Part shown: positions 61,530 through 64,000 of the stretch, piece by piece | Numbering within the stretch: the first letter of the stretch is position 1 | How the letters are laid out: each line of letters starts with the position of its first letter | Assembly: GCF_000025185.1 (NCBI RefSeq) | Contig: NC_013720.1 | Coordinates: forward strand, 3,596,001 to 3,660,000 | Length of the DNA: 64,000 bases | Origin: Pirellula staleyi DSM 6068 | GTDB taxonomy: Bacteria > Planctomycetota > Planctomycetia > Pirellulales > Pirellulaceae | Direction of reading: 5' to 3' | Program-made: the position numbers and the translations under genes | The notes under the pieces: model-generated | Told to the model about the DNA's origin: nothing | Database searches by the model: none | What the model saw: the letters and a program-made list of their open reading frames with translations, nothing else

Positions 61530-62291
61530 TTACGTGGTGAGCGGTGGAGGGGAGTCGAGAAAGGCTTTCAAAAGCCTCGCTGCTGTGAGCGTGTCGTTTT
61601 CGCGGGGAATCAGCCACGCCTGCACCCGACCTCGGCGAATTACCCCTTTTTCGAGAGATTCGGCAAACAGGTCGAGCGAAAAATGAGCCCCAATCAGGAG
61701 TTCGGTCGTACTTGGGTCGATCCGTGTGAGATGAGCTTTCGCCACATCCGCAGGCTGTGCGAGTTGTAGGTAGCTGACACCGGCATGCAGTTCAGGTCGG
61801 CAGAGGAGCCCAGCCGTTCGCTCGGGAATGAGGGCCGTGGTGGCTGGATTCAGGCCACGGAACTCGCCGTCGGGGCCGCTCGTCAGGACTTCGCCAATCG
61901 GCAGATCACTGAGCAAATTGCAGCGGGGATCGCTCGCCAAGAGCCAAGTTTCGATTGAGAGCATCAATTCAACGCCGCCAGCTTGGGTCTCTGGATCGGT
62001 CGACATCCGCCAGTAGATTTCGGGTCGGACTGTTAGCGGAGCGGTGCTGATGAAACTCGCCACTAGGTCGCTTCCTCGTTCATACACCTCGGCCAGTGGC
62101 GGGCGATGCGATGTGCCAGCCGACGACAAGGCGAGTGCAATCGGCGAGAGACCGGTGATGTGTTCACCATCCCACGCTAGCAGCACACCTTTCCAGGGGT
62201 GAGAAGGGCGGATGGCGAGTGTTGCGCGGCCGAGCTGCGCGACACGCATCGAATCGTCGGGGGTGATTGCTGCTGGAGGTGTTGCCGACAT
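61530..62291 (-). CDS. Hypothetical protein
   Basis: About 253 residues from the ATG at 62291; a TTG at 62306 is the alternative. No signal peptide or membrane helix. It reads as a mainly beta protein (for example RATLAIRPSHPWKGVLLAWD, PEIYWRMSTDPETQAGGVEL, ELLIGAHFSLDLFAESLEKG). No motif recognised. It may be a planctomycete-specific family. It stops about 137 bases before the start of the HTH-EIIA gene on the same strand, so a joint transcript is possible but not evident. Confidence 0.75.
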   Translation of the reverse strand: MSATPPAAITPDDSMRVAQLGRATLAIRPSHPWKGVLLAWDGEHITGLSPIALALSSAGTSHRPPLAEVYERGSDLVASFISTAPLTVRPEIYWRMSTDPETQAGGVELMLSIETWLLASDPRCNLLSDLPIGEVLTSGPDGEFRGLNPATTALIPERTAGLLCRPELHAGVSYLQLAQPADVAKAHLTRIDPSTTELLIGAHFSLDLFAESLEKGVIRRGRVQAWLIPRENDTLTAARLLKAFLDSPPPLTT

Positions 62292-62462
62292 GGATCGCTC
62301 GATCAAAGAATCGAAAGGGGAGTTCGCGAGTTTTCGTGGCCAGTAGTCAGAAACTCACTCGACGCATCAGTATAACGCGCTCGCGTTTCGCGCGTTGCCT
62401 GTGCGATGCTTGGCCTAACACCAGAGTTGCTTGGAAAGCTGTATAAGTTCGGCCAAGAAACG

Positions 62463-62500
62463 AAAAAACCCCGCTATCAGTTCGAAAACTAACAGCGGGG
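62463..62500 (-). terminator. Intrinsic terminator of the putative small RNA
   Basis: On the minus strand CCCCGCT and AGCGGGG (62494-62500 with 62469-62475) enclose an inner stem AGTT/AACT, followed at once by six T (62463-62468). There is no coding gene just upstream on this strand; the next gene downstream begins about 170 bases further on. Confidence 0.8.
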
Positions 62501-62586
62501 CCGGAACAGAGAAGAGGCCGAATGACTTTTACAAGCCGGTATAAAAAGATGATGCCGAATATCCGAAAACTGGCTCTCTCTCGTCT
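62463..62586 (-). ncRNA. Putative small RNA, about 124 nucleotides
   Basis: A good promoter on the minus strand (TGGACA-16-TATGAT, 62593-62620) is followed by about 124 bases without a convincing reading frame and then a strong intrinsic terminator (62463-62500). The region near the 5' end and a segment about 40 bases on contain complementary ATGATGC and GCATCAT, so a closing stem may form if transcription starts a few bases earlier. The only frame is a 22-codon one starting at the promoter edge. I cannot name an RNA family. The gap 62292-62780 contains only this unit. Confidence 0.6.
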
Positions 62587-62592
62587 CTCCGC

Positions 62593-62620
62593 ATCATATC
62601 AGGAGCAGAAACTGTGTCCA
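62593..62620 (-). promoter_or_regulatory. Strong sigma-70-like promoter of the putative small RNA
   Basis: TGGACA (62615-62620) and TATGAT (62593-62598) each match five of six consensus positions, with 16 bases between. This is the best promoter pair I saw in the window. Confidence 0.65.
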
Positions 62621-62780
62621 CAGAAATCGTGAGAAAAGTGTGAATCTTCCCAAGATTCGACGAACGACAAAATGTGGACCAAACTGGCTCTGCTGCCGCT
62701 AGTTGAGGGAGTTGCACTCGGCTCTATAATCATCGGCCGATTCACCCCCATTTTCGTCACTCTTTTTCGGGTAACTCGTA

Positions 62781-63581
62781 ATGGCCGATTTTCTGACCGT
62801 CTGCGAAGCAGCAGCCCGCGCTGGCGGTCGTGTGTTGCTCGATTGGCAACATCGATTTACCCCCAAAGAAAAGTCGCCTCGCGACCTTGTGACCCAAGCC
62901 GATTTGGAATCGCAGCGGGCAATTCGTAAGGTGATTTTGACTGCCTTTCCCGATCATGACTTCCTGGGTGAAGAAGACGCCGGACTGGCCGCCGAAGGGG
63001 ATGCATCGGCGCGTAATCCCGATTCTCCCTTCCGCTGGATTGTCGACCCACTCGATGGCACAGCCAACTACGTCCATCGGCTCCAGACATTCGCCGTTTC
63101 GATCGCACTCACCTTTCATGGCGAGTTAATCGTCGGCTGCGTGCTGGATCCTGTGTCGAACGAATGCTACCTCGCCGCTCGTGGACAAGGGGCAACGCTC
63201 AACGGAAATCGCATTGAGTCAAGTATTTGCGTCGACCCCGGCCAAGCCATGGTGGCGGTCAGTTTCTCTCCGAACGTGCACCGCGAATCGATCGAGATCA
63301 GCCGATTTGTGGAAACCCTCGACGCTTGCCAGTCGGTCCGTCGGCTCGGGTCGGCTGCACTCAACCTTGCCTACGTCGCCGCCGGTCGACTCGATTGCTA
63401 CTTCACCACGAGTGTTAATGCGTGGGATGTTGCCGCTGGCTTTCTCCTGGTGGAGGAAGCGGGGGGAATAATTTGCGGCCTCGAAGGCGAAAAAGTATCA
63501 CTGGATCGTCCGCACTTCATCGCCAGTTCGACAGCCGAACTATCGGCCGCGATGCGGGGGGTGCTAGCGCGTGCTACCTAG
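62781..63581 (+). CDS. Inositol monophosphatase family protein
   Basis: About 266 residues. The family's metal-binding segments are all present: Glu64/Glu65 in FLGEEDAG, WIVDPLDGTANYVH with Asp89 and Asp92 (the WxDPxDGTxN signature), and NAWDVAAGFLLVEEAGGII near residue 215 (the WDxAAG motif). These are Li+-sensitive Mg-dependent phosphatases acting on inositol-1-phosphate, fructose-1,6-bisphosphate, 3'-phosphoadenosine-5'-phosphate or histidinol phosphate. The substrate cannot be decided from motifs. The gene is single, divergent from the small RNA, with a 259-base gap behind it. Confidence 0.94.
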   Translation: MADFLTVCEAAARAGGRVLLDWQHRFTPKEKSPRDLVTQADLESQRAIRKVILTAFPDHDFLGEEDAGLAAEGDASARNPDSPFRWIVDPLDGTANYVHRLQTFAVSIALTFHGELIVGCVLDPVSNECYLAARGQGATLNGNRIESSICVDPGQAMVAVSFSPNVHRESIEISRFVETLDACQSVRRLGSAALNLAYVAAGRLDCYFTTSVNAWDVAAGFLLVEEAGGIICGLEGEKVSLDRPHFIASSTAELSAAMRGVLARAT

Positions 63582-63840
63582 ATCCGTGAATGAAGCGTAG
63601 CCGCTCGATCTAAAGTCAGTTGCTACAAGGGAATGCGAGTGAAGAAAAGGTGATCCACAGGGCCGGATTTCTGCTCGCAATCGCACCGAAAACGCCTATA
63701 TTCAGGTGTTAGAAAAAAACTGACAATTCTGCGTGCCGCTAACAAGCTGGTCGCAGCGAAGGGTGATGATGGTTTCCGCAAGAATGGGATGCTGATGAAT
63801 GCGGCTTTTGTGTCCGTTTGAATTCGAGGCTGTCGGACCG

Positions 63841-64000
63841 ATGTTGACCCTGCGCTGGTTGGCTAGTCTGATTTTCTGCGCGGCAATGCTGGCATTTGTT
63901 CCTCCTGCAGCCCTGGCCGACGAAGCTCACGCAGCTAAGACGGAAAACGAATATCGAACCGAGATCGTTCCGCTGATCAAAAAGTTCTGCATCGAATGCC
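63841..64000 (+). CDS. Planctomycete-type cytochrome c protein, N-terminal fragment
   Basis: Cut by the right edge; 53 codons are visible. It begins with a signal peptide (MLTLRWLASLIFCAAMLAFV, cleavage near residue 25 after AALA), then NEYRTEIVPLIKKFCIEC. That is the usual opening of the PSCyt1 (planctomycete cytochrome C) domain, whose CxxCH heme motif starts at the last visible residues. Such proteins usually continue into DUF1587/DUF1592/DUF1595 or DUF1549/DUF1553 domains; which one applies here cannot be seen. Confidence 0.8.
   Translation, partial: MLTLRWLASLIFCAAMLAFVPPAALADEAHAAKTENEYRTEIVPLIKKFCIEC

Overview
The window looks like the chromosome of a planctomycete of the Pirellula type. 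The reasons are the Tat-exported DUF1501 protein beside a DUF1549/DUF1553 protein, a second planctomycete-type cytochrome gene starting at the right edge, a Tat-exported Gfo/Idh/MocA oxidoreductase, many lipoproteins with long Pro/Ala/Gly spacers, and moderately high GC. The genus is an inference. I see no phage, insertion sequence, CRISPR array or rRNA operon. One tRNA gene is present.

Layout. 1-8.5 kb: two lipoproteins on the minus strand, the ComM-like AAA+ protein, a DUF997 small membrane protein overlapping a sodium:solute symporter, and a convergent SLC13-type transporter with an unusual soluble insert. 8.6-24.5 kb: one long minus-strand cluster of eight genes, read from right to left. 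They are a 789-residue TPR protein, a giant exported protein of about 2565 residues (TPR, then beta-sandwich modules, then TPR), an ExbB/TolQ-like proton channel protein, two ExbD/TolR-like proteins, a one-helix protein, a DUF4159 membrane protein and another exported TPR protein. This is the strongest candidate for an undescribed system: an ExbBD-energised envelope machine with very large periplasmic TPR proteins and no recognisable TonB, TolA, TolB or Pal. 24.5-29.2 kb: a gap rich in inverted repeats, then DUF1501, DUF1549/1553 and DUF2726 genes. 29.7-34.2 kb, plus strand: an HD-GYP protein, a hypothetical protein, a caspase-fold protein whose catalytic His and Cys are both replaced, a CAU tRNA and a VOC-fold protein. 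34.3-38.4 kb: the phosphate uptake operon pstSCAB. 38.9-44.8 kb: thioesterase, FtsK, TruB and an MmgE/PrpD protein. 44.9-47.3 kb: hemB and hemL of tetrapyrrole synthesis. 47.6-50 kb: a small exported peptide gene with palindromes in its leader and a clear terminator, then guaA. 50.3-56.3 kb: surE, a lipoprotein, a Gly/Tyr/Pro-rich exported protein, a C39-type cysteine peptidase with an outer-membrane beta-barrel protein, and an App1-type phosphatase. 56.4-64 kb: an RluA-family pseudouridine synthase, a Tat-exported oxidoreductase, a Cys-rich small protein, a tightly overlapping operon (HTH-EIIA fusion, an unknown protein, a PfkB kinase), a hypothetical protein, a probable small RNA with its own promoter and terminator, an inositol-monophosphatase-family enzyme, and the start of a planctomycete cytochrome gene.

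How the parts fit. Much of the window concerns the cell envelope: ExbBD cluster, lipoproteins, outer-membrane barrel with protease, phosphate ABC importer and two secondary transporters. The rest is housekeeping (heme, GMP, tRNA modification, chromosome partition). Product names rest on motifs read by eye in the translations; no database search was possible.
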